Source: Sphingomonas sp. 28-66-16 (GTDB taxonomy: Bacteria > Pseudomonadota > Alphaproteobacteria > Sphingomonadales > Sphingomonadaceae). From it: DNA of 64,000 bases. The notes beneath the pieces are model-generated. The model had not been told where the DNA came from. It did not search any database and saw nothing but the letters and a program-made list of their open reading frames with translations. Position 1 is the first letter of the stretch. Every line of letters begins with the position of its first letter. Both the position numbers and the translations under genes were made by a program. The stretch lies in the NCBI GenBank assembly GCA_002281485.1, contig NCGF01000004.1, positions 1 through 64,000 of the forward strand. The letters run 5' to 3'. This document shows, piece by piece, positions 19,899 to 27,769 of the stretch.

Positions 19899-19921
19899 TT
19901 CCATTTTCAGGGAGACGATCC

Positions 19922-20428
19922 ATGGCCAACGAACCGACCGACGCCATCGCGCTTCTCAAAGCCGATCACCGCGCCGTCGAAGGGCTGTTCGAGCAGTTCC
20001 AGGGCGCGAGCGGAAAATCCAAGAAGAAGACGATTGCCGACAAGATCTGCGTCGAACTCAAGATCCATACGCTGATCGAAGAAGAAATCTTCTATCCGGC
20101 ATTTCGGGGCAAGATCGATGATGACATGCTCGACGAAGCCTATGTCGAGCATGACGGCGCCAAGATTCTGATCAACGATATCGCATCAGGGTCGCCCGCC
20201 GACGATTTTTACGGCGCCAAGGTCACGGTGCTGTCCGAAGAGATAAAACACCATGTCCACGAAGAAGAAGCCAATTCGGAAGGCATGTTCGCCCAATGTC
20301 GTAACACCGATGTCGATCTCGTGGCGCTGCGCGACCGGATGATGGCGCGCAAGGAAGAGTTGATGGCGCAGTCCACGGCCGATGGCTTGCCGCCGGCGCA
20401 GACGACGGCGATCAACGTCGGCGCCTGA
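19922..20428 (+). CDS. Hemerythrin/HHE-domain protein
   Basis: 168 residues, cytoplasmic. The HHE bundle is clean: LLKADHRAVEGLFEQF (first His), ELKIHTLIEEEIFYPAF (His and Glu pair), AYVEHDGAKILIND and EIKHHVHEEEANSEGMFAQC. This is the classic DUF/HHE pattern of small stress-associated hemerythrin-like proteins in alphaproteobacteria. The start ATG 19922 has GGGAGA nine bases upstream. It ends just before a strong convergent terminator at 20437-20467. Function may be O2/NO sensing or iron handling; nothing in the sequence decides this. Confidence 0.82.
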   Translation: MANEPTDAIALLKADHRAVEGLFEQFQGASGKSKKKTIADKICVELKIHTLIEEEIFYPAFRGKIDDDMLDEAYVEHDGAKILINDIASGSPADDFYGAKVTVLSEEIKHHVHEEEANSEGMFAQCRNTDVDLVALRDRMMARKEELMAQSTADGLPPAQTTAINVGA

Positions 20429-20436
20429 CATGAAAT

Positions 20437-20467
20437 CGGCGGGCGCTGCTTGATTCAGCGCCCGCCG
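20437..20467. terminator. Bidirectional terminator hairpin
   Basis: CGGCGGGCGCTG (20437-20448) pairs perfectly over 12 bp with CAGCGCCCGCCG (20456-20467), loop CTTGATT. It separates the hemerythrin gene from the convergent stress-protein gene. A-rich (TGAAAT) and T-containing flanks suit termination both ways. Confidence 0.7.
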
Positions 20468-20533
20468 GCTCATCTATGGGTCCGAATGCTTGGGCGACGT
20501 CGCGGTCGCGCAAAGCGCTCGCTCGCGTCGTTC

Positions 20534-21016
20534 TCAGTCGAGCGCAACGGTCGCCACATGATCCTTATAATCCTGCTTCGGGTCCATCCCGAACAGCATC
20601 TTGATCCCGGCGAGCATGCTCGAACCGTCGAGCCAGATCTCGGCTTCCTCGGCGTCGAGCCGCAGCAGGGCGAGCTTTGGATCGTCCTTGCCCTCGTACC
20701 ACGCCGCGACATAGGGGTTCCACAGTCGATCGATCACGGCGCGATCATCGTCGCGCACGAGATTGCCGTGGACCGTCGCGAACAGATCATGATCCTTGGC
20801 TGTAAAGGTGGCGATCGCCCGATTGCCCTTCGGCAATTGCTTGACGATGCCGTTGTCGACCGAGGTGAAGAACCAGATCGGGCTGCGATCTTCCTCGAAC
20901 AGGCCTGTCATCGGGCGGGCATGGCCGTCCTCAACGCCATCGAGCCCAAGCATCATGGTGCGATCGGACTTGAGCATCTTCCAGAATTTTACTTCGAGTT
21001 CGTGGGCGTCGGCCAT
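20534..21016 (-). CDS. Pyridoxamine 5'-phosphate oxidase-fold general stress protein
   Basis: 160 residues of the split-barrel flavin-binding fold, of the 'general stress protein 26' type. Typical elements: EVKFWKMLKSDRTMMLGL, SPIWFFTSVDNGIVKQLPKGNRAIATFTAKDHDLFATVHGNL, and a C-terminal GYDPKQDYKDH-like tail (GMDPKQDYKDHVATV). Relatives bind FMN or FAD, but the substrate is unknown. I start at ATG 21016, which has GGAG upstream, rather than the longer open frame. An EcfG-like promoter (21072-21048 on the minus strand) precedes it, divergent from the flavoprotein gene at 21120. Confidence 0.8.
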   Translation of the reverse strand: MADAHELEVKFWKMLKSDRTMMLGLDGVEDGHARPMTGLFEEDRSPIWFFTSVDNGIVKQLPKGNRAIATFTAKDHDLFATVHGNLVRDDDRAVIDRLWNPYVAAWYEGKDDPKLALLRLDAEEAEIWLDGSSMLAGIKMLFGMDPKQDYKDHVATVALD

Positions 21017-21047
21017 TTGTGTGTCTCCATTCGAATTCTGTCCTACC

Positions 21048-21072
21048 AACAGGTGAGCGCGACAGCGGTTCC
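21048..21072 (-). promoter_or_regulatory. EcfG-type (general stress sigma) promoter for the stress protein
   Basis: On the minus strand GGAAC (21072-21068), 16 bases, then TGTT (21051-21048). The alphaproteobacterial EcfG consensus is GGAAC-N16/17-CGTT, so one mismatch. Predicted start of transcription is near 21040, leaving a short leader with a Shine-Dalgarno before ATG 21016. Confidence 0.55.
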
Positions 21073-21086
21073 AGCGTTCGGCTTGC

Positions 21087-21111
21087 GGAACCGATCGGCG
21101 TCCGCGCGGTT
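21087..21111 (+). promoter_or_regulatory. EcfG-type promoter for the flavoprotein operon
   Basis: GGAAC (21087-21091), 16 bases, GGTT (21108-21111); one mismatch to the EcfG consensus. It diverges from the promoter at 21048-21072. The -10 ends only 8 bases before ATG 21120, so the transcript would be nearly or wholly leaderless. Confidence 0.5.
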
Positions 21112-21119
21112 GTGGATCG

Positions 21120-22037
21120 ATGGCGCGCGACCCTCTCGACTGTCTGGTGATCGGCGCGGGTCCCGCCGGCCTCACGGCGGCGATCTATCTTGCACGCTTC
21201 CATCTCGACATTCTGGTCGTCGATCGCGGGCAGGGCCGCGCACGATCGATTCCCAAGACCCACAACCACGCCGGCTTCCCCGAGGGCATTACCGGCGCCG
21301 CACTGGTCGATCGCATGCTCGTGCAGGCCCGCGAATTCGGCGCTGTCGTCCGCGACGGCGAAGTGACTGCGCTTCGAGTGGTGGAAGGCGGGTTCGACGC
21401 GACGGTTTCGGGCGGGGCGGTGGCAGCACGCTCGGTACTGCTCGCGACAGGGGTGACCAACAACCGGCCCGATATGCCGACCGCGCTCCACGATGTCGCC
21501 GTCGCCCGGAATCTGCTGCGTTATTGCCCCGTCTGCGACGGCTATGAGGTCAGCGACCAGCGCATCGGGGTGATCGGATCGGGGAATCACGGCGCCAGGG
21601 AAGCTCTGTTTCTGCGCAGTTTCACGCGCGATGTGACGTTGATCGCGCCCGACGGCGCGCATCGGCTCGACGCGTCTGATCGCGCAGCGCTGGCGCGCGC
21701 GGGCATCGTCCTGATCGATGGTCCGGTGATCGACTATGCGATTGATGGCGACCGGATGTCGGCGGCGACCGCTGGCGGGGCGCGGTGCTTCGATGCGATC
21801 TATCCCGCGCTGGGCTCGACGATCCACGGCGATCTCGCCCGCGCCGTCGGCGCCGACGTCGCCGAATCGAACTGCATCAAGGTCGATGCGCATCAGCGGA
21901 CCAGCGTGCCCGGCCTTTATGCGGCCGGCGACGTCGTCCTGGGTCTCGACCAGATCAGTCATGCGATGGGCGAGGCCGGCGTCGCGGCAACTGCGATCCG
22001 CAACGATCTCAACGCGCGCAAGCCGCTATACCGCTGA
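21120..22037 (+). CDS. Thioredoxin reductase-like FAD/NAD(P)-dependent oxidoreductase
   Basis: 305 residues in the two-Rossmann thioredoxin-reductase fold. FAD motif VIGAGPAGLTAAIYLARF at residue ~9, redox pair in YCPVCDGYE (~138), NAD(P) motif GVIGSGNHGAREA (~157), and C-terminal FAD contact GLYAAGDVVLGLDQISHAMGEAG. CPVC replaces the CATC of classical thioredoxin reductase, and the protein lies with stress genes rather than with trxA, so the partner is open. It is the first gene of an apparent operon with a PRC-barrel protein (18-bp gap) and a small helical protein (1-bp gap). An EcfG-type promoter lies directly upstream. Confidence 0.83.
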   Translation: MARDPLDCLVIGAGPAGLTAAIYLARFHLDILVVDRGQGRARSIPKTHNHAGFPEGITGAALVDRMLVQAREFGAVVRDGEVTALRVVEGGFDATVSGGAVAARSVLLATGVTNNRPDMPTALHDVAVARNLLRYCPVCDGYEVSDQRIGVIGSGNHGAREALFLRSFTRDVTLIAPDGAHRLDASDRAALARAGIVLIDGPVIDYAIDGDRMSAATAGGARCFDAIYPALGSTIHGDLARAVGADVAESNCIKVDAHQRTSVPGLYAAGDVVLGLDQISHAMGEAGVAATAIRNDLNARKPLYR

Positions 22038-22055
22038 CATGATCGAGCCGACGAC

Positions 22056-22658
22056 ATGAGCGACTGGACCAACGCCGCCGCGTGGATCGCGCCCGCCGCG
22101 ACGATGATCGCCGCGATGATGACAGCCGCCAATCTGGGCGCGCGGACCACCGGCTGGGGGTTTGCCGTGTTCACGATCGGCTCGGTGTGCTGGGCGCTGA
22201 TCGGCGCGACCACCGGGCAGACCAATTTGCTCGCGACCAATGGGTTTCTGACGCTCGTCAACCTCGTCGGCATCTGGCGATGGCTCGGGCGCCAGGCGCG
22301 CTATCAGGACGGCGCCGAAAGTGCCGCCAGCGAAAGCGAAAAATGCCTCGGCCCGTCGCTGACGGCCGCGTCCGCGCTATGCGGCTTCGCGGTGACCGAC
22401 AGCAACGGCGAAGCGCTCGGCCATTGTGTCGAGGCGCTGATCGATCGTGCCAGTGGCCAGATCGACTATATCGTGGTCGCTTCGGGTAATGCCGTCGGTC
22501 TCGACGAGCAGTTGCGCGGTGTCGCGCGCGCGTCATGCCGCTTTGATAATGATGCGATCGCGCTCATGATGCCTCGCACTGCCTTCGTCGACCTGCCGAT
22601 ACTGCCTGACGGCGAATGGCCAGCCCGCTTATCCACCTCCTCTCCACCGGGAAACTGA
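22056..22658 (+). CDS. Membrane protein with C-terminal PRC-barrel-like domain
   Basis: 200 residues. Residues ~8-75 contain two to three hydrophobic segments (AAAWIAPAATMIAAMMTAAN, WGFAVFTIGSVCWALIGATT and FLTLVNLVGIWRWLG). After a Glu/Ser-rich linker, residues ~105-185 read as a PRC-barrel (CGFAVTDSNGEALGHCVEALIDRASGQIDYIVVAS). The N-terminal part resembles small sphingomonad inner-membrane proteins that also occur alone, so this may be a fusion. It lies between the flavoprotein and the small helical protein in one probable stress operon. Function unknown; a membrane-attached adaptor or envelope stress role is speculation. Confidence 0.7.
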   Translation: MSDWTNAAAWIAPAATMIAAMMTAANLGARTTGWGFAVFTIGSVCWALIGATTGQTNLLATNGFLTLVNLVGIWRWLGRQARYQDGAESAASESEKCLGPSLTAASALCGFAVTDSNGEALGHCVEALIDRASGQIDYIVVASGNAVGLDEQLRGVARASCRFDNDAIALMMPRTAFVDLPILPDGEWPARLSTSSPPGN

Positions 22659-22659
22659 C

Positions 22660-23127
22660 ATGCTCGATCCCTTTACCTATTGGTCGCGCATGATGGCGGT
22701 GTCGTTCGACATGGCGCAGACCGCCCTCCGCGCGTCGCAGACGATGAGTGCTTCGCGTGACGTGATCGACAAGCGAACGGACATGTTGCGCAGTGCGATG
22801 TCGGATCCGGTCCACGCCGATCACGCCGAACTCGGCCGGATGGTGCCCGAAAAGCTCGCGGCCTTTTCTTCGGCGGGCAATGCCATGATCGATGGCTGGC
22901 TGGCCTGGAACAGGGCGCTGATGGAGGAAACCCGACATGTCGGCGCGATGGCGATGCGGGGCAGGGCGCCCACCGCGAGCGAATGGATGGCGCTTGCCGC
23001 CCGGGGCCAGGCGTTCGGGCTGACCGCGGCCGAAAGCAGCGCGCGGGTCGGTGCCGCGACGCTCAAGCCCGTGCATGCCAAGGCGGTGTCGAACGCAAAG
23101 CGCCTCAGTCGGCGCAAGGCTGGCTAG
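22660..23127 (+). CDS. Small helical protein, possibly phasin-like
   Basis: 155 residues, with no signal peptide and no transmembrane segment. It begins MLDPFTYWSRMMAVSFDMAQTA and is alpha-helical and Met/Ala-rich throughout, with amphipathic heptad-like spacing up to ~residue 100, then a Lys/Arg-rich tail (NAKRLSRRKAG). This composition resembles phasins that coat polyhydroxyalkanoate granules, but I see no diagnostic motif and no PHA gene nearby. It starts one base after the PRC-barrel gene stops, so it belongs to the same operon. I do not recognise a named family; phasin-like is a shape-based guess. Confidence 0.6.
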   Translation: MLDPFTYWSRMMAVSFDMAQTALRASQTMSASRDVIDKRTDMLRSAMSDPVHADHAELGRMVPEKLAAFSSAGNAMIDGWLAWNRALMEETRHVGAMAMRGRAPTASEWMALAARGQAFGLTAAESSARVGAATLKPVHAKAVSNAKRLSRRKAG

Positions 23128-23190
23128 GCTCGGATGACTTTACCTCCACCCCACCGGATGGAGATTGAGTGGAACACAGGGCATCCTGCT

Positions 23191-25611
23191 CTAGACATCC
23201 GGCAATATTTGCGCCGCCATACCCCAGCCCGCCAGCCCCCCGCGTGACGCACGCTCGAGCAGCGTATCGGCGTCGGCCAGCGAAAAATGGTTGGCGGCAT
23301 TGATGCCGGCCAGTTCGTGCCATCCGACGGGCGCCGCCACGGGGGCGCCGGGGCGCGCACGGACGCTATAGGGCATCACCGCCGTCGCGCCGCGCTGGTT
23401 TCGCAACCAGTCGATGAAGATGCGGCCCTTGCGCTTGGCTTTCGACATCGTCGCGGTGAAGCGATCGGGTTCGGCCTGCGCGAGCGCGGTCGCAAAGCGC
23501 GACGAGAAATCCTTGACCATCGGCCATTCGGCCCCCGGCGTCAGCGGCACGACGATATGGATGCCCTTGCCGCCCGACAGCATTGCAAAACTGGCCAATC
23601 CGATATCGGCGAGCTGAGTGCGGATATGCTCGGCAGCACTCCTGACCGCCTCGAAGCCTAATCCCTCGTCGGGGTCGAGATCGAAGATCATCCGGTCGGG
23701 CTTTTCGACCGCGTTGCTGCGTGCCCCCCAGCCGTGAAATTCGATCGTCCCCATCTGAACGCAGGCGATGATGCCCGCGAGATCCTTGATCTGGATATAG
23801 GGTTCGGCCTTGCCGGTCTTGTCGGTGATGTCGATCGGATAGACATCCTCGCCGAAACTGCCGCTGTCGTGCTTCTGGAAGAAGCATTGTTTGGCGCGCC
23901 CCTGGGGACAGCGCACCAGGCTGATCGGACGATGACTGACCCAGGGGAGCATCAACGGCGCGATCACCTGATAATAATGCGCGAGCGCACCCTTGGTGAT
24001 CGCGCTGTCGGGGAAGATCACCCGATCGGGGTGGCTCACCGCAATCGGCGCCTCGCCGGGGACGGCGACCGGCGTTTCGCGACGGACCTCGCTCGCCGGC
24101 TTGTCCTCGCGAAGCCCCAGAAAGCTGGCGTGGCGCAGCACGTTCTCGGCGGTGAATTCGGCGAAAGCGATCTCGGCGACGAGCTTGGGTGTGATCCACT
24201 GCGCGCCGCGCACCTCGGCGGCGGGCGCGTCGAGCGGCGCGGTGTTGCGGGCGAGCGGCTTCATCGCCGCGGTAAGACCGTCGATCGCGTCGCTGTCGAA
24301 GCCGGTGCCGACCTTGCCGGCATAGACCAGGCCGTCGGCGCCCTGCTGGGCGAGCAACAGCGATTTGAACGGGCGGCCCCGCGCGCTGCTCGGCAGCCAC
24401 CCGACGATCACGAATTCCTGACGCCGGGTACATTTCACCTTCAGCCATGCCCGGCTGCGATGGCCGCTATAGCGGGCATCGACCCGTTTGGAGATGATCC
24501 CTTCCTGTCCGGCACCGCACATCGCATCGAACAGCTTCTCGCCGGCGCCGATCACGTGCGCGGCGACCCGCACCACGCCCTCGCCGGGCAGCGTCGCCGC
24601 CAGTTTTTCCTTCCGCTCGATATTGGTCAGCCCCGTCAGATCCGCCCCGTCGAGCGCCAGCAGATCGAAGGCGAAGAGGGTGAAATCCTGCCGCCCGTCC
24701 TTGAGCGCCTGTTGCAGCGCCGAGAAGCTGGGATTGCCGTCAGCGCCGGCGGTGACGATCTCGCCATCGATCAGCGCGCCCGGCAGATCGAGGGCAGCGA
24801 CCGCATCGGCAATCGACCTGAAGCGATCGGTCCAGTCGAGACCGGTGCGGGTATATATCCGGACCTTGTCGCCTGCGGCGGCGATCTGGCATCGATAGCC
24901 GTCGAACTTGATCTCGTGCATCCAGCCGGTGCCCGTGGGGACATGGTCGACCAGCGTCGCCAGCTGGGGGTGCCTGAAGGCGGGCAGCGCGCGTGTTCGC
25001 CGCGACTGGTGCTTGGCGGAGGTCGCTGGCGGCGGCTTGCCCTCGGCAATTTCGTGCATCGTCCGGCCGGTGCGGATGCTCGTCAACGCCTTCTCGACCA
25101 GCACGTCGCCATGGCCGGCGTCGCCGTCCTGCACCTTGCGCAGCAGCCAGTTTTCGCGCTTTTCCTTTGGGCGGCCTTTCAGCCGGATCAGGATCCACTC
25201 GCCTTTCATCCGGCTGCCGTTGAGGATGAAGTGGAGATGGCCTTCCTCGAGATCCTTCACACTTTTGCCTTTGATCGGTGCCCAGGTGCCTTCGTCCCAC
25301 AGCATCACCGTCCCACCACCATATTGCTTGGCGGGGATCGTGCCTTCGAAATCGGCATAGGAGAGCGGATGATCCTCGGTCCGCACGGCCAATCGCTTGT
25401 CGTCGGGATCGATGCTCGGCCCGCGCGTGAGTGCCCAGCACTTGAGGACGCCGTCCACCTCAAGCCGCAAATCATAGTGCAGCCGCGTCGCATCGTGCTT
25501 CTGGACGAGGAAACGATTGCCTTGACCCTTGGCGAGACGGCCTTGGGGTTCGTGTGTGAGGCTGAAATCGCGTTTGGCGTTATAGGCTTCGAGCGGGTCG
25601 GGAGTGGCCAT
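23191..25611 (-). CDS. ligD: ATP-dependent DNA ligase D (non-homologous end joining)
   Basis: An 806-residue three-domain enzyme that processes and seals double-strand breaks with Ku. Domain order PE-LIG-POL: 3'-phosphoesterase at ~1-185 (LVQKHDATRLHYDLRLEVDG, IPAKQYGGGTVMLWDEGTW), ATP-dependent ligase at ~205-510 with nucleotidyl Lys235 in EIKFDGYR and DGEIV motif, and an archaeo-eukaryotic primase-type polymerase at ~525-806 (VIFPDSAITKGALAHYY, FDLDPDEG catalytic Asp pair, SGGKGIHIVVPL). All core catalytic residues appear intact. The start ATG 25611 lies 3 bp after the ku stop, so the two are one operon. Confidence 0.95.
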   Translation of the reverse strand: MATPDPLEAYNAKRDFSLTHEPQGRLAKGQGNRFLVQKHDATRLHYDLRLEVDGVLKCWALTRGPSIDPDDKRLAVRTEDHPLSYADFEGTIPAKQYGGGTVMLWDEGTWAPIKGKSVKDLEEGHLHFILNGSRMKGEWILIRLKGRPKEKRENWLLRKVQDGDAGHGDVLVEKALTSIRTGRTMHEIAEGKPPPATSAKHQSRRTRALPAFRHPQLATLVDHVPTGTGWMHEIKFDGYRCQIAAAGDKVRIYTRTGLDWTDRFRSIADAVAALDLPGALIDGEIVTAGADGNPSFSALQQALKDGRQDFTLFAFDLLALDGADLTGLTNIERKEKLAATLPGEGVVRVAAHVIGAGEKLFDAMCGAGQEGIISKRVDARYSGHRSRAWLKVKCTRRQEFVIVGWLPSSARGRPFKSLLLAQQGADGLVYAGKVGTGFDSDAIDGLTAAMKPLARNTAPLDAPAAEVRGAQWITPKLVAEIAFAEFTAENVLRHASFLGLREDKPASEVRRETPVAVPGEAPIAVSHPDRVIFPDSAITKGALAHYYQVIAPLMLPWVSHRPISLVRCPQGRAKQCFFQKHDSGSFGEDVYPIDITDKTGKAEPYIQIKDLAGIIACVQMGTIEFHGWGARSNAVEKPDRMIFDLDPDEGLGFEAVRSAAEHIRTQLADIGLASFAMLSGGKGIHIVVPLTPGAEWPMVKDFSSRFATALAQAEPDRFTATMSKAKRKGRIFIDWLRNQRGATAVMPYSVRARPGAPVAAPVGWHELAGINAANHFSLADADTLLERASRGGLAGWGMAAQILPDV

Positions 25612-25614
25612 CGG

Positions 25615-26490
25615 TTACGCCCTCTTGCGCGGCGCCGCTTTTTTGGGCGCGGGTTTGGCCCTTTCCGGCGCCTTTTCCGGCGCCCTGTCCGGCGCATTGT
25701 CCGCCGGCGCCTCGACCGACTTTTTGAGCGCCGCCATCAGGTCGACGACGTTACCGCCGCTCGGTCGGGTATCGTCCTTGTCCTCGACGATCTTGCGGCC
25801 ATGCGCTTTCTGCTTCTTGTCGACGAGCGCGCGCAACGCATCGCCGTACCGGTCCTTGAACTTGCCGGCCTCGAACGGCGCGGTCTTCTTGTCGATCAGG
25901 CTTTGGGCGAGATCGAGCAGTTCGGCATCGGGCTTGTCATCGCCGATCTCGCGAAAGAACCCCGTCGCCTTTGCTACTTCGTCGGCATAGCGCAGCGTCT
26001 CGAGAATCATCCCGCGTCCGCAGGGCTTGAGGCTCACGATATATTCGCGCCCGCGCATCGCGAGTTGCCCGAGGCCGACCTTTTTCGATCGCCTGAGCGC
26101 ATCGCGCAGCACGATATAGGCTTCCTCGGCGAGATCGTCGGCTGGAACCACGTAATAGGGCTTTTCATAATAGAGCACGTCGATCTCGTCGGCGTCGACG
26201 AACTGGGTGAGTTCGAGCGTCTTGCGGCTTTCGAGCTTCACCCCGTCGATCTCGTCCTGATCGAGCAGGACGAATTCGCCCTTGTCGATCTCATAGCCCT
26301 TGCGAATGTCGTCGGTATCGATCGCGCCGATCCCGTCGACGACCTTTTCGTAATGGACGGCTTTGCCCGAAGGTTCGTGAATTTGCTTGAACGCAATCTG
26401 CGCCCCCCGTTTCGTCGCGGTGTAGATTTCGACCGGGATCGACACCAGCGCCAGCCTGATTTGTCCCTGCCAATAAGCCCGTGCTGCCAT
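25615..26490 (-). CDS. ku: Ku DNA end-binding protein
   Basis: 291 residues. Homodimeric Ku ring protein that binds DNA double-strand ends and recruits LigD. The bacterial Ku core is clear: MAARAYWQGQIRLALVSIPVEIY at the start, YEKVVDGIGAIDTDDIRKGYEIDKGEFVLLD and AMRGREYIVSLKPCGRGMILETLRYADEV. The C-terminus (~255-291) is a Pro/Ala/Lys-rich basic tail, as in Ku proteins with extended DNA-binding tails. I chose ATG 26490, preceded by GAGGGAG; a longer frame to 26613 overlaps the promoter. An EcfG-type promoter lies upstream. Confidence 0.95.
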   Translation of the reverse strand: MAARAYWQGQIRLALVSIPVEIYTATKRGAQIAFKQIHEPSGKAVHYEKVVDGIGAIDTDDIRKGYEIDKGEFVLLDQDEIDGVKLESRKTLELTQFVDADEIDVLYYEKPYYVVPADDLAEEAYIVLRDALRRSKKVGLGQLAMRGREYIVSLKPCGRGMILETLRYADEVAKATGFFREIGDDKPDAELLDLAQSLIDKKTAPFEAGKFKDRYGDALRALVDKKQKAHGRKIVEDKDDTRPSGGNVVDLMAALKKSVEAPADNAPDRAPEKAPERAKPAPKKAAPRKRA

Positions 26491-26515
26491 CGTCGATCTC
26501 CCTCGTGCCGGGATG

Positions 26516-26541
26516 AACCATCGATCAATCGCGGCGGTTCC
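26516..26541 (-). promoter_or_regulatory. EcfG-type promoter for ku-ligD
   Basis: On the minus strand GGAAC (26541-26537), 17 bases, GGTT (26519-26516), one mismatch to the EcfG consensus. Predicted transcription start is near 26508, giving a short leader with AGGGAG before ATG 26490. It implies end-joining repair is part of the general stress response here. Confidence 0.5.
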
Positions 26542-26691
26542 GAAAGCCCCGACCCATCGCGTTCTGGTAGCAGCGAGCGATCGACTTGACCGGGTGCGCG
26601 TTTGACCTTCCATCTCCCTTCATGACCGCTTGTCTAAAGCGCATATTGGCGCCAGAGCGGTGCCGAGGGAGTATTTTACACCAATGATATT

Positions 26692-27717
26692 ATGGGCCTG
26701 AGCAGGCGCTTCGAGCGGCTACCCCTATTCGAAGACCGACGAGTGCTGGGTTACGCGACCGCGCTGGGGTTTTCTGGCATCGCCTGGGCGCTCCGATCGG
26801 TGCTCGATCCCGATTTGCCGCCGGGTTTTCCCTATGTGACCTTCTTTCCCGCCGTCATACTGGCGTCGTTTCTGTTCGGGCGGGGGCCGGGTATCCTGGC
26901 CGGTATCGCCTGTGGTTTCCTGTCATGGTATTTCTTCCTGCCGCCAGCGTTCAGCCTTGCCCTCGATGGCAACACGGCGCTGGCGCTATTGTTCTATGTC
27001 GCCGTGGTCTCGGTCGATATTGCGATCATCCACTGGATGCAGCGGGCCAACCGCCGGGCGATCGACGAGCGCGAAATGTCGCGCGAGCTCGCCATCGAAA
27101 GGGGACGGCTCGTCGATCGTACCGAATTGCTGTTCAGCGAACTCCAGCACCGCGTCTCCAACAATCTGCAAATGATCGGCGCGGTGCTGTCGCTGCAAAT
27201 GCGCGACATCGACGATCTGGCGGCACGGCGCACCCTCAGCGAAGCGATCAACAAGCTTCAATTGATCGGCCGCATCCAGCGCCAGCTCTATGACACCACT
27301 GGCGAGCAGGTCTCGGTCGATGTCCTGATGGCCGAGCTCGCCGCCGATCTGATCGCGGCGGGCGGCAAACCCGGCGTTGTTTACACCATCGACGTCACGC
27401 CCGGCATGCGACTGCCGCCCGAATCGGCGATCCCGCTTGCCCTGATCATGGCCGAATCGATCGCCAATGCCATCGAACATGGTTTCGCCGACCGCGACAG
27501 CGGCAGCATCGTCATTTCCCTCAAGCGCCGCGACGACCGCGTTTGCCTGACGATTCGCGACGACGGAATCGGATTGCCCGGCGATTTCGACCTCGACCGG
27601 ACGACGAGCCTCGGGCTGAAGGTGGCGCGAACGCTGGCGACCCAATTGGGGGCAACCTACCTGATCGAGGGGGCATCGCCCGGCACCACCGTTCAGCTCA
27701 GCTTTCCGGCCGCATGA
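26692..27717 (+). CDS. Membrane sensor histidine kinase, HWE/HisKA_2 type with DUF4118-like sensor
   Basis: 341 residues. Three to four transmembrane segments at ~20-115 form a KdpD-like DUF4118 region (GFPYVTFFPAVILASFLFGRGPGILAGI). The phospho-acceptor is His153 in FSELQHRVSNNLQMI, the HisKA_2/HWE motif, followed by an HATPase domain (ESIANAIEHGF, DDGIGLPGDF, LGLKVARTLATQLG). Kinases of this class often feed PhyR/EcfG general stress signalling in alphaproteobacteria, which fits the surrounding genes, but no PhyR/NepR/EcfG gene is in the window. It is a single gene, convergent with catalase. Confidence 0.85.
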   Translation: MGLSRRFERLPLFEDRRVLGYATALGFSGIAWALRSVLDPDLPPGFPYVTFFPAVILASFLFGRGPGILAGIACGFLSWYFFLPPAFSLALDGNTALALLFYVAVVSVDIAIIHWMQRANRRAIDEREMSRELAIERGRLVDRTELLFSELQHRVSNNLQMIGAVLSLQMRDIDDLAARRTLSEAINKLQLIGRIQRQLYDTTGEQVSVDVLMAELAADLIAAGGKPGVVYTIDVTPGMRLPPESAIPLALIMAESIANAIEHGFADRDSGSIVISLKRRDDRVCLTIRDDGIGLPGDFDLDRTTSLGLKVARTLATQLGATYLIEGASPGTTVQLSFPAA

Positions 27718-27734
27718 CGTTCAGTCGAGGTGGA

Positions 27735-27765
27735 CAGGGCGCCGGCGACGTGCGCCAGCGCCCTG
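27735..27765. terminator. Bidirectional terminator hairpin
   Basis: CAGGGCGC (27735-27742) pairs perfectly over 8 bp with GCGCCCTG (27758-27765). It fills the 52-bp gap between the convergent histidine kinase and catalase genes. No strong U-tract. Confidence 0.55.
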
Positions 27766-27769
27766 ATCG

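Noticed and set aside
23734-26589. A 951-codon open frame on the plus strand
   Set aside because: It lies antisense to ligD and ku, whose domains and catalytic motifs are unmistakable. The translation shows no domain and is rich in Asp/Arg/Gly/Leu as expected for a GC-rich shadow frame.
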